A stretch of DNA of 64,000 nt from Trichobilharzia szidati (Eukaryota; Platyhelminthes; Trematoda; Strigeidida; Schistosomatidae). Below, piece after piece: positions 30,601 through 35,238 of the stretch. Below the pieces are notes generated by a model. It had not been told where the DNA came from. It did not search any database and worked only from the letters and a program-made list of their open reading frames with translations. How positions within the stretch are numbered: the stretch's first letter is position 1; each line of letters opens with the position of its first letter. The position numbers and the translations under genes were made by a program. The stretch spans positions 78,994,020 to 79,058,019 of the forward strand of contig OX235272.1 of assembly GCA_944472155.2 (NCBI GenBank), given 5' to 3'.

Positions 30601-32447
30601 GCAATAACATACACCCCTAATAGGTGATTTGGATATTTTGGGAAAAGGAATTAGAAATATGTCGAAAAAGGTCAAACTGTTTTTTACTATTCATCCAACC
30701 AATTTTGTGAATCGCTTTATACTGCATCAAAATTTGACATCAATTACTTATTTTGTGGTAGTAAAAGAAGATAAAATAAATATTTAATAGTGTGAAATAT
30801 TCCCATATCATGAATTAAAAGTGGGTCTGAATGAAGAATATTCTTTTCAATAAATTCTCCTTTTTACGTCCTTACAACTATAAAATATAATAATTATCAT
30901 TGCATTAATAGCCATTTATACGGCGGGTATATTTTAAGTAGAATAATACATTACTTAAAGGATGATTAAATAAGTAGCATTTGTGTGACAAATGTACTGC
31001 TTCGATTTCAAGTACAAAATATCACGAAGTTCGAGACAATGATGATGACTAAACACATATATTTAGAAAGCTAGAGACTAAAGCCCTATATACATAATTC
31101 CTCAGCCTCATACTTATAAAATACCAGCTTAATCTGTTCAGATGCTTAGCATTCAGGACGAGGTCGACTTGTTCCGAAGACTGTGTAGAGAAAGAATCCT
31201 CAGGTCATACGGGATATTCTGAACGAAAACTGACATCCAGAGAGGTTTATAAAAGTCATTATAAGTTATAATTGTGGTAAACATGAACTCGCAGAGGTGG
31301 AGAAAAAGCCATTATTTTTGCGTCTACAATTCAAGGAAGATACTCCTAGGGAGATTCTATCCTAACGTCTAATCAGAGAGACAAAGAAGACTTTCTGCTT
31401 TACACGTCTGTTGCTTTCCTTCAGTAGCCATCTAATGTTCACCCAGAAACTGAAAGACGTCTTACCCAATCTTAGCCCTTCTTTATACATATACCGTTTC
31501 AGCTGTTCCTGTGGTTCAAGTTATATAGAGAGTATGATTAGGCAGGTTCATCTACGTGTTCGAGAACATTTACCAGCTTTGTTCAGTAAGGGGGAAATAA
31601 AATGCATAAAAAGTGCAATTCTATCCCACTTTGTGGACACAAGATATCGCATTGACACTAATGTAGCCTTCAGGGTTCTATACCACATTCCGAAGTCATT
31701 ATCACCCACAGTTCGCCTACGTCTTCTACATATATCTGAAACTACTGCATTAAGGTCGACTAAGCTGGAACTTTATATGTTCAGATGCTGTTCCTACCGT
31801 GGCCAAACATGGATTAGACCTTCTACTCCTCTTCAAAAGTGCCTCTTCCTCTTATCTCTTCTTTGCTTTGTTTATTCTAATTTATTATTATTGTTTATAC
31901 CCCACCCCCCTTATTACAGCATTCCTTCAATACTATCGAATTTTTAATATAATATTATTCATACTTATTATTAGTGATATTATCTCTTTTCTCAGTATAT
32001 GCCTCCACCTGTTTCATTTCACATATTGGCTATTTCATAACGAAATTGTTTACTGCTCACTATTTTGTACTAGCCACTCACCAACCTTGAATTGACTTGT
32101 CAACCTTCCTTCCCCATATTACATTAACTTAGTATGACTAATCGCCATCATCGTCTTTCATTTCGTAATATTTTGTGCATGAAATCAGATCAGCAGATTT
32201 GCCACAAAAATACTACTTATTTTATCCCCTTATAAGTAATCTGTTATTCAACGTAAAAAAATGCATTCGCGGCATAACTGACTAGATAATTGTAAGAAAG
32301 TGAAAAAGGGAAATTTATTGAAAAGAATATTCTACCTTTCAAACTAACTTTGTTAGATAAAGTTTTACAGCAAAACTTCATGAACTTACAATGTGTGAAG
32401 GAAAGGGAATACACAAGACATAACAATGGAATTGCAAACATCATCAT
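621..32447 (-). CDS. Micro-exon gene (MEG), 3' end beyond the window
   Basis: The gene reads right to left as a chain of tiny exons that all start and end in phase 1. It opens with a 58-nt signal-peptide exon, then candidate exons of 9 and 15 nt, then exons of 30, 69 and eleven times 51 nt. Every supported exon has a GT donor (GTAAGT at the 5' end of the gene, GTGAGT in the array). All array exons except two have a pyrimidine-TTYAG acceptor. The joined frame has no stop. The product would be a small secreted protein: a signal peptide, a short unique stretch, then a tandem 17-residue repeat rich in Pro, Ala, His, Lys and Thr. Schistosome MEGs encode secreted oesophageal-gland or egg/larval proteins whose variants arise by exon skipping; this one fits structurally. 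I cannot assign a MEG subfamily. Seen: exon signals, phase and repeats. Inferred: one transcript and secretion. Confidence 0.8.
1255..1500 (-). mobile_element. Degenerate LINE 3' end
   Basis: Starts with (ATT)n and GGGTTCCTAGTGGAACTCTG, the complement of the 3' tail of the LINE at 9838-10965. The rest is too decayed to translate. Confidence 0.5.
2063..2113 (-). CDS. MEG 51-nt exon, array unit 10
   Basis: Acceptor TATATTTCAG, donor GTGAGT. Phase 1 reads xAAPTAAPAKPTGPHVH-C, a variant with Ala replacing the first His. Confidence 0.8.
2873..3246. mobile_element. SINE family B, inverted dimer
   Basis: Two tRNA-Thr(TGT)-like arms in opposite orientation meet near 3075. The plus arm reads GTGGTATACGAGCTCGCC, CTTGTAACCAG (anticodon TGT) and B box GGGTTCGAATCC. 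Each arm runs outward into a hammerhead-like core and then matching ends (GACATCAG..., CAGGATTTTCATCATGAG and its complement). The plus arm has core CTGAAGA (3154-3160), stem II GTTCC/GGAC and GAAAC (3176-3180), but the stem III return and cleavage site are deleted. The minus arm has the complementary module at about 2952-3000, including the GTC cleavage position. Confidence 0.75.
3285..3425 (-). mobile_element. LINE 3'-region fragment
   Basis: The complement reads like RRPSNDNAHQALECNPTGKRR followed by VGLPRVTW, matching the conserved C-terminal RT tail of the LINE at 9838-10965. It abuts the SINE at 2873-3246. Confidence 0.6.
3798..3848 (-). CDS. MEG 51-nt exon, array unit 9
   Basis: Acceptor TATATTTCAG, donor GTGAGT. 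Phase 1 reads xGVPTHAPAKPTESDVH-C, the twin of unit 6. Confidence 0.8.
3935..4350. mobile_element. SINE family C, inverted dimer with hammerhead
   Basis: The centre holds a tRNA-Cys(GCA)-like head on plus: CTCAGTGGTAACGTCTC, TGACTGCAG (anticodon loop), then a worn B box (ATTCGAATC). Both arms end with GATGGTTGGAGGCAATC or its complement and the hammerhead element TAGCACGAAAC. A trailing segment to about 4350 (GATTGGACGCTAGTCA complement) belongs to the same family, being present also after the copies at 13650 and 29325. Confidence 0.75.
3962..4018 (-). ncRNA. Hammerhead-like ribozyme, SINE family C
   Basis: Minus strand carries the full conserved core: CTGATGA (plus 4001-4007), stem II GTG/CAC with loop TCAACTAG, GAAA then C, a self-paired stem III ACCT/AGGT, and the cleavage triplet GTC (plus 3975-3977). 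This is the only family C copy here with the canonical CTGATGA; the others read CTGGTGA, CTGGTCA or CAGGTGA. Stem I is poorly paired in this copy, so cleavage is uncertain even though the catalytic core is complete. Confidence 0.6.
4989..5039 (-). CDS. MEG 51-nt exon, array unit 8
   Basis: Acceptor TTATTTCAG, donor GTGAGT. Phase 1 reads xAAPTHAPVKPATPHAH-C. Its flanks match those of units 7 and 11. Confidence 0.8.
5849..5899 (-). CDS. MEG 51-nt exon, array unit 7
   Basis: Acceptor TTATTTCAG, donor GTGAGT. Phase 1 reads xAAPTHAPVKPAAPHAH-C. It is nearly identical to unit 8 only 0.86 kb away, which makes this the closest pair in the array. Confidence 0.8.
6617..7355. repeat. Near-perfect 739-bp palindrome of a retroposon 3' end
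   Basis: The left arm 6617-6979 is the reverse complement of the right arm 6987-7355 with a 7-nt spacer. Both arms can be read as the same stretch beginning IQNGILSIFTRVLHPVSTLS in opposite directions. Only small differences are seen, including short indels in the purine-rich segment. The right arm continues plus-strand into TTGGAATAAAGCAAATTATT, the tail also seen at 39985-40040 and 54178-54215. The structure looks like a recent inverted duplication of one retroposon 3' end. Confidence 0.85.
7640..8090 (+). mobile_element. Penelope-like element 3' fragment
   Basis: Contains the C-terminal stretch ATEALAIKIEKPDLRMQKTF and its 3' flank. The same sequence occurs at 36070-36230 at the end of a clear PLE reading frame with a GIY-YIG nuclease motif. 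Confidence 0.6.
8085..8560 (-). mobile_element. SINE family B copy, minus strand
   Basis: Complement of the family B tRNA-Thr-like head (about 8240-8330, worn B box GGTTTCGAACCCC) and of the 3' module GGTGATGATTCCC...GGATGAAACAGC. In the hammerhead core the invariant C3 is G, the subtype also seen at 11840. The downstream segment includes the conserved body shared with the copy at 11450-11935. Confidence 0.65.
8788..8920. repeat. Hairpin of SINE family B ends
   Basis: About 65 nt ending CCAGGGAGTACTGGACAGC is followed after a few T residues by its inverted copy. Only the outer, post-hammerhead end of family B is present, so this is a family B inverted dimer with its centre lost. Confidence 0.8.
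8985..9480 (+). mobile_element. PLE C-terminal fragment
   Basis: An open frame reads RCPTSSIAKHIIETGHKVDF then LKFTEALAIKRFKP, the C-terminal part of the PLE GIY-YIG domain (compare SSAIARHLIDTGHTVEIG at 38214-38633). The catalytic N-terminal part is missing. Confidence 0.7.
9603..9653 (-). CDS. MEG 51-nt exon, array unit 6
   Basis: Acceptor TATATTTCAG, donor GTGAGT. Phase 1 reads xAVPTHAPAKPTESDVH-C. It differs from unit 9 (3798-3848) by one base within the exon and shares flanking intron, so the two are block duplicates. Confidence 0.8.
9838..10965 (+). mobile_element. LINE (non-LTR retrotransposon), 5'-truncated
   Basis: Encodes the second half of a reverse transcriptase and the C-terminal tail, broken by frameshifts. 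Motif A reads FEKAFDSVDREVIWKLL, then TGVRQGCLLSPMIF, LEDLDFA (the catalytic motif C is damaged near 10135), then SFTYLGSIVSTTGGTDEDV and KLWEQTKQEPIAQQICRRKW with RWIGHSLRRP. It ends ALCSTRNPREQ followed by (ATA)n. A CAA/CAG run near 10280 adds a polyglutamine stretch. RTE-like by tail motifs, though I cannot fix the clade. It lies antisense in the intron between MEG units 6 and 5. Confidence 0.85.
11446..11936. mobile_element. SINE family B, full inverted dimer
   Basis: Ends are about 75-nt inverted repeats (TACGAGTTTGACCATGGATT on the left and its counterpart on the right). The plus arm holds the tRNA-Thr-like head from about 11742 (GTCCCAGTGGCTGGATGG, CTTGTAACCGG) and the 3' module GATGATTCCCAAACTAGTGG...GATGAAACAACTGGCTGTCC, with stem III and the cleavage position TGTC intact but core position 3 not C. 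The minus arm retains a worn B box near 11535. Confidence 0.75.
12138..12188 (-). CDS. MEG 51-nt exon, array unit 5
   Basis: Acceptor TACATTTTAG, donor GTGAGT. Phase 1 reads xAAPTHAPVKPTAPHAH-C, the commonest repeat type in the array. Confidence 0.8.
13145..13382 (-). mobile_element. SINE family D (tRNA-Gly-like)
   Basis: The complement has the tRNA-Gly(GCC)-like head with B box GGTTTCGATCCCCGG, the body GGGTGTTAGGCTAGCG, and the tail AGCCCTATGTCCCACTAGG. The anticodon region is altered. Confidence 0.65.
13650..14215. mobile_element. SINE family C, complete inverted dimer
   Basis: Both arms are intact. The left (minus) arm has the tRNA-Cys-like head (complement of CCCAGTGAGTACTGCAGTC) and the hammerhead module at 13690-13735. 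The right (plus) arm has TGCTCAGTGGTAACGTCTCT, GACTGCAG, CGCGGGTTCGAATC at about 13887-13942, and a hammerhead at 13987-14041. A spacer of roughly 60 bp separates the heads. The family's trailing segment continues to 14215. Confidence 0.8.
13987..14041 (+). ncRNA. Hammerhead-like ribozyme, SINE family C (core altered)
   Basis: Stem I pairs GCTTGCTGA with TCAGCAAGGC on either side of the core. Stem III is the self-paired ACCTAGGT followed by C at the cleavage position, and GAAA is intact within GCACGAAACC. The CTGANGA box reads CTGGTCA, so A6 and G8 are changed. Fold conserved, catalysis doubtful. Confidence 0.55.
14399..14449 (-). CDS. MEG 51-nt exon, array unit 4 (acceptor altered)
   Basis: Phase 1 reads xAAPQHPPVKLSAPKVH-C with a GTGAGT donor. 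The acceptor reads ATTTCCG where all sisters have ATTTCAG or TTTTAG. The AG in the exon's leading CTGCAG lies 6 nt inside and would give an in-frame 45-nt exon (14399-14443). Otherwise the unit would be skipped, also without frame loss. Confidence 0.65.
15021..16669 (-). mobile_element. Penelope-like element with inverted terminal repeats
   Basis: About 430-bp inverted repeats (15021-15452 and 16236-16669) flank a short core coding on minus. From about 16215 down it reads the RT catalytic motif WRYVDDTFTVL, then ELPMLDCNVKRKEDGKL, TSVYRKPTHSNRYLDF, the linker VIPYKEGTSETLRRILNKAG, and (after a frameshift) a GIY-YIG nuclease segment VKYIGQTSRTGAVRLAEHK. The N-terminal half of the RT is deleted. 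PLEs commonly carry inverted or tandem pseudo-LTRs, and these repeats match that. Each repeat holds a GAAAC-TTC-GTC hammerhead half. Confidence 0.85.
16553..16605 (+). ncRNA. Hammerhead-like motif in the PLE terminal repeat
   Basis: Reads ATGATTA, stem II GAACA...TGTTC (5 bp, loop AATAAATTT), then GAAAC, loop TTC, GTC (cleavage triplet) and ATCCAG. Compared with CTGANGA, position 3 is A and position 8 is T, which could still pair. The inverted copy lies at about 15080-15132 on minus. PLEs in many eukaryotes carry minimal hammerheads of this layout. Confidence 0.45.
16828..17350 (-). mobile_element. LINE 3' fragment
   Basis: Same family as the element at 9838-10965. The complement reads LKPIWKSSSLS, KLGGSQRIFPTACCRPLS, ITNKKLWEQTKQEPIAQQIC and ends at the AGCCCTATGTTCCACTAGG tail with (ATT)n at 16826. 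Confidence 0.8.
17488..17538 (-). CDS. MEG 51-nt exon, array unit 3
   Basis: Acceptor TACATTTCAG, donor GTGAGTGC. Phase 1 reads xVGSANALVRKNKPLVR-C, nearly the same as unit 1 (21508-21558). The trailing C makes the next boundary codon CCT (Pro), marking the switch from the VGS-type to the AAP-type repeat. Confidence 0.75.
18605..19035 (-). mobile_element. Degenerate LINE 3' fragment
   Basis: Begins with the complement of the LINE tail (GGTTTCCTAGTGGAACGTAG) and follows the same order of segments as 16828-17350, with many substitutions and no useful reading frame. Confidence 0.6.
19071..19311 (+). mobile_element. SINE family D (tRNA-Gly-like), intact
   Basis: A box GTGGCACAGCGGTAGAATGC, anticodon region CTCGCCAGCCACGC as in tRNA-Gly(GCC), and a worn B box (GGCTCAAACCCC). 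The body is followed by AAGCCGCCCTATGTTCCACT and poly-A. The tail equals the 3' end of the LINE at 9838-10965. The insertion ends against the splice donor of MEG exon 19320-19370. Confidence 0.8.
19320..19370 (-). CDS. MEG 51-nt exon, array unit 2
   Basis: Acceptor TACATTTCAG, donor GTGAGTG. Phase 1 reads xPGPGHAPAKKTRALVQ-G. The poly-A end of a plus-strand tRNA-Gly SINE stops 2-3 nt beyond the donor hexamer, so intron sequence just downstream of the exon has been replaced by a transposon. Confidence 0.75.
19925..20600 (+). mobile_element. PLE C-terminal fragment with 3' pseudo-LTR
   Basis: A frame reads KSSAIGLHAIESGHKIDFDN then SEALHFKWNLNSLI (GIY-YIG C-terminal part). It is followed after about 350 bp by a pseudo-LTR-like stretch (TTTAATAATACTTTGATAAA...) also found at 55500-55640. 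Confidence 0.65.
20505..20560 (+). ncRNA. Hammerhead-like motif in PLE pseudo-LTR
   Basis: Reads TTGATAA, stem II GCTA/TAGC (loop TTAGCATTAAG), GAAAC and GTC, then AGGAAAAAC. Relative to CTGANGA, C3 is T and G8 is A, a change that keeps the 3-8 pair. A second copy at 55550 has the same TTGATAA but a broken GAAA segment. Confidence 0.45.
21508..21558 (-). CDS. MEG 51-nt exon, array unit 1 (acceptor altered)
   Basis: Reads xVGSTNAPVKKNKPLLK-G in phase 1 with a GTGAGT donor. It is a close relative of the exon at 17488-17538. The usual TTTCAG acceptor reads TTTCAA here. The exon itself begins CTGTAG, so an AG 6 nt inside could serve instead (exon 21508-21552) and keep the frame. Confidence 0.65.
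22628..23070. mobile_element. SINE family B, inverted dimer
   Basis: Left minus arm: complement of GATCGAAACTAGGACC (worn B box), with a hammerhead-like segment near 22690-22735. Right plus arm: a worn tRNA-like segment (CTCCTCGTAACC), then CTGAAGA (22966-22972), TCCC/GGGA stem, GAAAC (22988-22992) and CTATCCAGTACTC. About 150 bp of body lies between the arms. Confidence 0.7.
23157..23225 (-). CDS. MEG 69-nt exon, unique N-terminal region
   Basis: Acceptor CTTTATAG and donor GTAAGTG bound 69 nt. Phase 1 gives a 23-residue step starting YIVMDKPIQSANANGQ and ending NSTTL-G. It is polar and Asn-rich and unlike the 17-residue repeat, so it is the last non-repeated piece before the array. The boundary G plus CT of the next exon gives Ala. 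Confidence 0.65.
   Translation of the reverse strand, partial: PTLSWINLFKVPMQMDKLIQLP
23338..23689 (+). mobile_element. Solo LTR
   Basis: Begins TGTGGTGTGAGC and ends TTCTGTCGTTACA (TG...CA). TATAAATA near 23625 and AATAAA near 23650 sit where an LTR promoter and poly-A signal would, giving a plus orientation. No internal gag-pol is next to it. Sister copies are at 25820, 61142 and 62519. Confidence 0.75.
24535..24790 (+). mobile_element. Degenerate LINE 3' fragment
   Basis: Follows the 3' end of the LINE at 9838-10965 from the RWIGH segment (ATGGAGATGGATTGGGCG) to a worn tail (AAACCAAGGGAATAATAATA). Confidence 0.6.
25010..25250 (+). mobile_element. SINE family B, single plus-strand unit
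   Basis: Clean tRNA-Thr(TGT)-like head at about 25067-25135: CCCAGTGGCTTAATGGTC, CTTGTAACCAGAAGG, B box GGGTTCGAACCC. Then the hammerhead module: TGAAGAGTCCCAAACTAGG, CTGACGAAACAGC, TGGCTGTCCAGTAC. One base, C3, is missing before TGAAGAG and two extra bases disturb stem II; otherwise stems I and III are complete. Confidence 0.8.
25820..26173 (+). mobile_element. Solo LTR
   Basis: Same family as 23338-23689: TATGGTGAGAGCTG start, AATAAACG near 26130, and TTCTGTCGTTACA end. It sits in the intron just downstream of the 30-nt MEG exon. Confidence 0.75.
26237..26266 (-). CDS. MEG 30-nt micro-exon
   Basis: Acceptor ATGTCTTAG and donor GTAAGTC bound 30 nt that read xLPQASNHHL-G in phase 1. The trailing G combines with CC of the next exon to give Ala. 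The exon sits 63 bp from the end of a solo LTR (25820-26173). Confidence 0.6.
26580..26707 (+). mobile_element. Possible LTR fragment of a second family
   Basis: Ends CTTCTGCTGTTACA, resembling the solo LTR end, with TATAAATAG 60 bp upstream and a TGTTGTGGTGGTG start. No direct repeat was verified, so the boundaries are guesses. Confidence 0.35.
26776..26790 (-). CDS. Probable 15-nt MEG micro-exon
   Basis: Minus strand: acceptor GATTTTTATCAG, exon TTTATCAAATTGAGA, donor GTAAGT. Fifteen nucleotides, phase 1 in and out, contributing xYQIEx. Both splice signals are near consensus and the phase matches exon 1 upstream and the 30-nt exon downstream. Joined to the next exon, the boundary codon is AGT (Ser). 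Confidence 0.5.
26868..27078 (+). mobile_element. LINE 3' fragment
   Basis: Matches the LINE at 9838-10965 from GCTCGAGTGGAACTCGAATA to CCCTATGTTCCACTGGAAAC followed by AATAATAATG. Confidence 0.65.
27262..27505 (+). mobile_element. SINE family D, best preserved copy
   Basis: The head is cloverleaf-like: ends GCGTCGGTG and CACCGAC pair, A box GACACAGCGGTAGAGTGC, anticodon region CCACGC as in tRNA-Gly, and B box GGGGTTCGATCCCCGG. The body CTCGCTAAAACAGG...GGGCATGAGGCTAGCAACC leads to the LINE-shared tail GCCCTATGTTCCACTGGG and A-rich end. The small open frame across it is incidental. Confidence 0.85.
28408..28475 (+). ncRNA. Hammerhead ribozyme 1, Sm-alpha-like
   Basis: Stem I ATCCAG/CTGGAT, stem II GTCC/GGAC (loop CAAATA), GAAA, stem III ATG/CAT, then C at the cleavage position. 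The CTGANGA box is ATGACGA: C3 is changed to A. C3 pairs with G8 in the active fold, so this copy is probably slow or dead. Confidence 0.75.
28743..28812 (+). ncRNA. Hammerhead ribozyme 2, Sm-alpha-like
   Basis: Same architecture as the copy 334 bp upstream: stem I CCAG/CTGG, stem II GTCC/GGAC, GAAA, then ATGCGCGTTATC before the cleavage position. Core box GTGACGA has G instead of C3. Confidence 0.75.
29052..29060 (-). CDS. Possible 9-nt MEG micro-exon
   Basis: Minus strand: acceptor AGTACTTACAG, exon ATACGGTGG, donor GTAAGAC. The length is a multiple of three and phase-1 reading gives xTV-G with no stop, compatible with its neighbours. Such a short match can arise by chance, so this is only a candidate needing transcript support. 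Confidence 0.25.
29325..29670. mobile_element. SINE family C, shortened inverted dimer
   Basis: The left minus arm (29325-29470) keeps the module TTTCGTGCTAGTTGGTACTC and a tRNA-Cys-like B box complement (GATTCGAACCCGCG). The right arm is deleted up to AGCACAAAACCTAGGTC. The trailing segment CACCGTGATGGAGAGCCACC to TAGTGTCCAATCAAA matches 4230-4350 and 14090-14215. Confidence 0.75.
29680..31140. other. No recognised gene
   Basis: AT-rich intron sequence of the MEG with ATT repeats near 30060. No exon, RNA gene or repeat family was recognised. Confidence 0.5.
31400..32100 (+). mobile_element. PLE C-terminal fragment with GIY-YIG domain
   Basis: Open frame: KLKDVLPNLSPSLYIYRFSC, then SCGSSYIESMIRQVHLRVREH (GIY-YIG region with YIG replaced by YIE), ILSHFVDTRYRIDTNVAF and ISETTALRSTKLEL. 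The frame runs on into the 3' UTR-like stretch. Confidence 0.75.
32390..32447 (-). CDS. MEG exon 1: signal peptide
   Basis: Three consecutive ATGs open a frame reading MMMFAIPLLCLVYSLSFTH, a short hydrophobic core typical of a secretion signal. The exon ends CAT-T followed by GTAAGT, leaving phase 1 exactly as the downstream micro-exons need. The frame stays open past the donor for 48 more codons, but these are not repeat-like and are probably intron. The first ATG was chosen; either of the next two would still give a signal peptide. On the minus strand a TATTTAAA box lies about 33-40 nt upstream of the start (plus 32480-32487), so the 5' UTR would be very short unless the mRNA is trans-spliced. 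Linkage to the array 5.6 kb away is inferred from strand, phase and lack of another 5' exon. Confidence 0.65.
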
Positions 32448-32944
32448 GAATTTGCAACACTCAAAATATTTCTTTTGCTTTTAAATACATGTTTATTGCA
32501 TACCTCATTTTTTCCAGTGCTGATTGGTATCAATATTGTTTACACAAATTAGTATATGTTAAACAAAGTAAGGAGACAAATAAAGAACATCGTACCAAAA
32601 GTGTAACAAGGATTTATTATTAAACACTATCAAATTACAATAAAGTATATGAGAATAAGACTATTTACAATTATATTTAAGAATAATAGTGATGCAGAAA
32701 AAATATATATACAGACTAAATATTGAATAAATAAAAAGTGGATATGATTTAACTGTATATGTGCTTCGTTTTCATTCTAAATAAATATTTATACGCTTTA
32801 CAAATGGGTAAATAAAAGACATTTAAAATGATACCCTTTTTTTTTCAAATATTCTTCAAGAATGTGAATATGTTGAGAAATTCATACGTATTCTTTTGTG
32901 AATAAACATATATTGACGATAAAATTTATAATTTGGGTTATAGG

Positions 32945-33245
32945 TTTTGATCAGAAGTTGACATCAGTTTTAAAAAAAGCCAGTGAAAAGAACTAAAGAG
33001 TACTGGACAGCTGTTTCTGCCTAGCTTGGGTCTCCTCAGTAGTACTCACCCAGTGGGGTTTGAACTCAGGACCTTCCGGTTACAAGACAAGCTCGTATGC
33101 TACCCAGGCCACTGAGACCTGATCCAGTGGCCCTAGATTCGAACCCCTGATAGGTGCACACTACTAAAGAGTCCTATACTAGGATGACACAGTTGTCCAG
33201 TACTCCTTGGTGATTTCAAGTAGTTCTCTAAATGATGTCAGCTTA
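32945..33245. mobile_element. SINE family B, compact inverted dimer
   Basis: The minus arm has the tRNA-Thr-like head (complement of GGACCTTCCGGTTACAAG) and a good hammerhead core. The plus arm has a worn head with B box GATTCGAACCCC and a decayed module (ACTAAAGAGTCC, GATGACACAGTTGTCCAG). Confidence 0.7.
32999..33052 (-). ncRNA. Hammerhead-like ribozyme, SINE family B
   Basis: Minus strand: stem I GAGTACT/AGTACTC (7 bp), core CTGAGGA (fits CTGANGA; plus 33033-33039), GAAAC (plus 33013-33017), self-paired stem III ACAG/CTGT and cleavage triplet GTC (plus 33006-33008). Stem II is weakened: ancestral GTCC/GGAC has become GACC/GGCA. This is the best family B core in the window. Confidence 0.6.
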
Positions 33246-33284
33246 TAGTGAAAACCTGTGACCAATAAAATCCCAGTAAACTGA

Positions 33285-34035
33285 CATAGAGAAGATGGAG
33301 ATGATGAAGATACCCACCAACGAACAGCAACAACAACAGCCAGCGCCAATCACCATCAATGGGAGAGATTTAAAGGAGGTTACTTCCTTCACTTATCCAT
33401 TCAGGAAGCATCGTTTCAACCACAGGCAGTCGGAATGGATGAAGATATCAAAGTCAACAAGGCAGAATCGGAAAGGAAAGATACGCCTTCATCAATCTGA
33501 AACCAGTTTGGAAATCTTCTGCACTTAACCAGCATGAATAAGATTCGGATTTATTCAACACAAATGTGAAGTCAGTCCTTCTATACGGGTCAGGAACTTG
33601 GCCAGCGTGTCACGAAAAGAATTTCCAACAGGTTGCAAACTTTTATAAACAGCTGCCTGCCTTCTCTGGCTCCATACTGAAGATCAGGCAAGAAAGAATT
33701 GGCGACATGAAATTCTGTCTGGGAACAAACCAACCAAGAGCATAATACTTAACAAATATGTAGGAGAAAATCGAAATGCATAGAGTATACATTGAGAAGA
33801 CCGTCGAATAACATCGTGCCAGGCCATTACTCGAGTGGAATCCGGATGGGAAGCAATGAGTGGGTCGTCCTAGGGTAGCATGTAGGAGATCGTGTGAGGA
33901 AGAGATGAGAGAGTTTGAGCAATCATGGAGCTAGCCAGCTGAAGAGGATAACAAAAAATAGAAGAAAGTGGAGATGTGTTGTTGAAGCCGTATGTTCCAC
34001 TCGGAACTCAAGGGAACAATAATAATAATAAACTG
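33285..34035 (+). mobile_element. Degenerate LINE 3' half
   Basis: Parallels the LINE at 9838-10965 from the polyglutamine segment (AACAGCAACAACAACAGCC) through ITINGRDLKEVTSFTY to the tail TATGTTCCACTCGGAACTCA and (AAT)n. Many indels. Confidence 0.7.
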
Positions 34036-34487
34036 ACACTAGATTTATAATTAATGGAGTGCTTCACAACATTTCTTTATAAAAAGCATTCTTTTAAATG
34101 TGAGAAGATTAGATGAGACAATAAAACGAAGAATATATTGGCAAGCAAACTAACTTCTTTACTACTGTATCTATGTCTACGAATAAACACATAAGATGAA
34201 AGTAAGACCAAAACTGAGGACAGTTATCTTTTTGAAATTTAAGTTCTTTAGTGATATGATTTAAGAAATTGCATAGAAATTTTGATAAGAGTCTTTAAGT
34301 TTAATCTAAGATACTTTCTCCTACTAATGCTGAGCAAACACAATCAAAGCAAACTATGCCCTTCACGTATTCAACTTATTTTTCACTAGTAGTTATCCAT
34401 ATAAGATGTGTAATTAAGTAAGTTCAGAAAATCTCTTACAGATGAAGATAATATTGGGTTATTTACTTTCTCATTCACCGTAATCTG

Positions 34488-34668
34488 AGTGCGTCGGCAG
34501 TTCAGTGGTAGAACGCTCGCTAACCACGTGGTCTGGGTTTCGATCCCTGGCCGACGCACTCCTACACCTCTCTAAGCCGGTTGTAAGGCTGGTAAAGAGG
34601 GAAGGTTGGGCGTGAGACTAGCAAACCCACCCCGTAAAAGTAAAAACCACTGCTACCGAAACTTCAAG
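34488..34668 (+). mobile_element. SINE family D, 3'-truncated
   Basis: Head GCGTCGGCAGTTCAGTGGTA, CTCGCTAACCACGTGG, GGTTTCGATCCC, GGCCGACGCA, then the usual body to CTACCGAAACTTCAAG, where the family sequence stops. Confidence 0.8.
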
Positions 34669-34874
34669 TGGTTGAATGGTCATTGGGTTAATCCTGTAAC
34701 CTGAAGATCCCGAGTTCGATCTCTAGTGGAGTCATGGTTATATTCTAAATATCGCGCATTGGGATAAAATAGCTGTGAAGAGTTCTTTGGTTTTCAGTTA
34801 TCCTTCACATGATAGCAGTTCGGGACGAGATCTACATTGTGATCATTTTTTTACTTAACCGATGATTAGTACCT

Positions 34875-35238
34875 CTCGATACTTACATAACGTTAGAACA
34901 TGGCCATTCTTATCAAATACCAACCTTTCTGTATACGCAACAGAACAAAACAGTTACGGTTACAAGGATAGTGAGAGGTTAATCACGCTATCTTTCCGTG
35001 GGTTGAACTTTTTTGATAGCAATAGCTTCTGCGAAATGAAGTAACCAAGGCTTTCTGTGCACATTGTTTATTTTGAGGACCTAACTATTTCCCACTATAT
35101 GTTCCGCATTAATTAGGTGTCTGACAATTGCACTTGAGAACACTTTGCTATCTTTCATACGGAGACTTTTAAGGATATGCTCAGAATATCTAGTAGACGC
35201 CCTCTTCTCAGTCTTTCATAATGTTTTATACTCTTTCC
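34875..35238 (-). mobile_element. PLE GIY-YIG fragment
   Basis: Collinear with 38080-38345 (both contain GATAGCAATRGCTTCTGCGAA and the complement of the HIVKSLR-like stretch). It abuts a plus-strand PLE piece, forming an inverted pair. Confidence 0.6.

Noticed and set aside
32500..32560. Additional MEG exon ending at GTATGC on minus
   Set aside because: No acceptor with a pyrimidine tract could be placed upstream, and it would precede the signal peptide exon.
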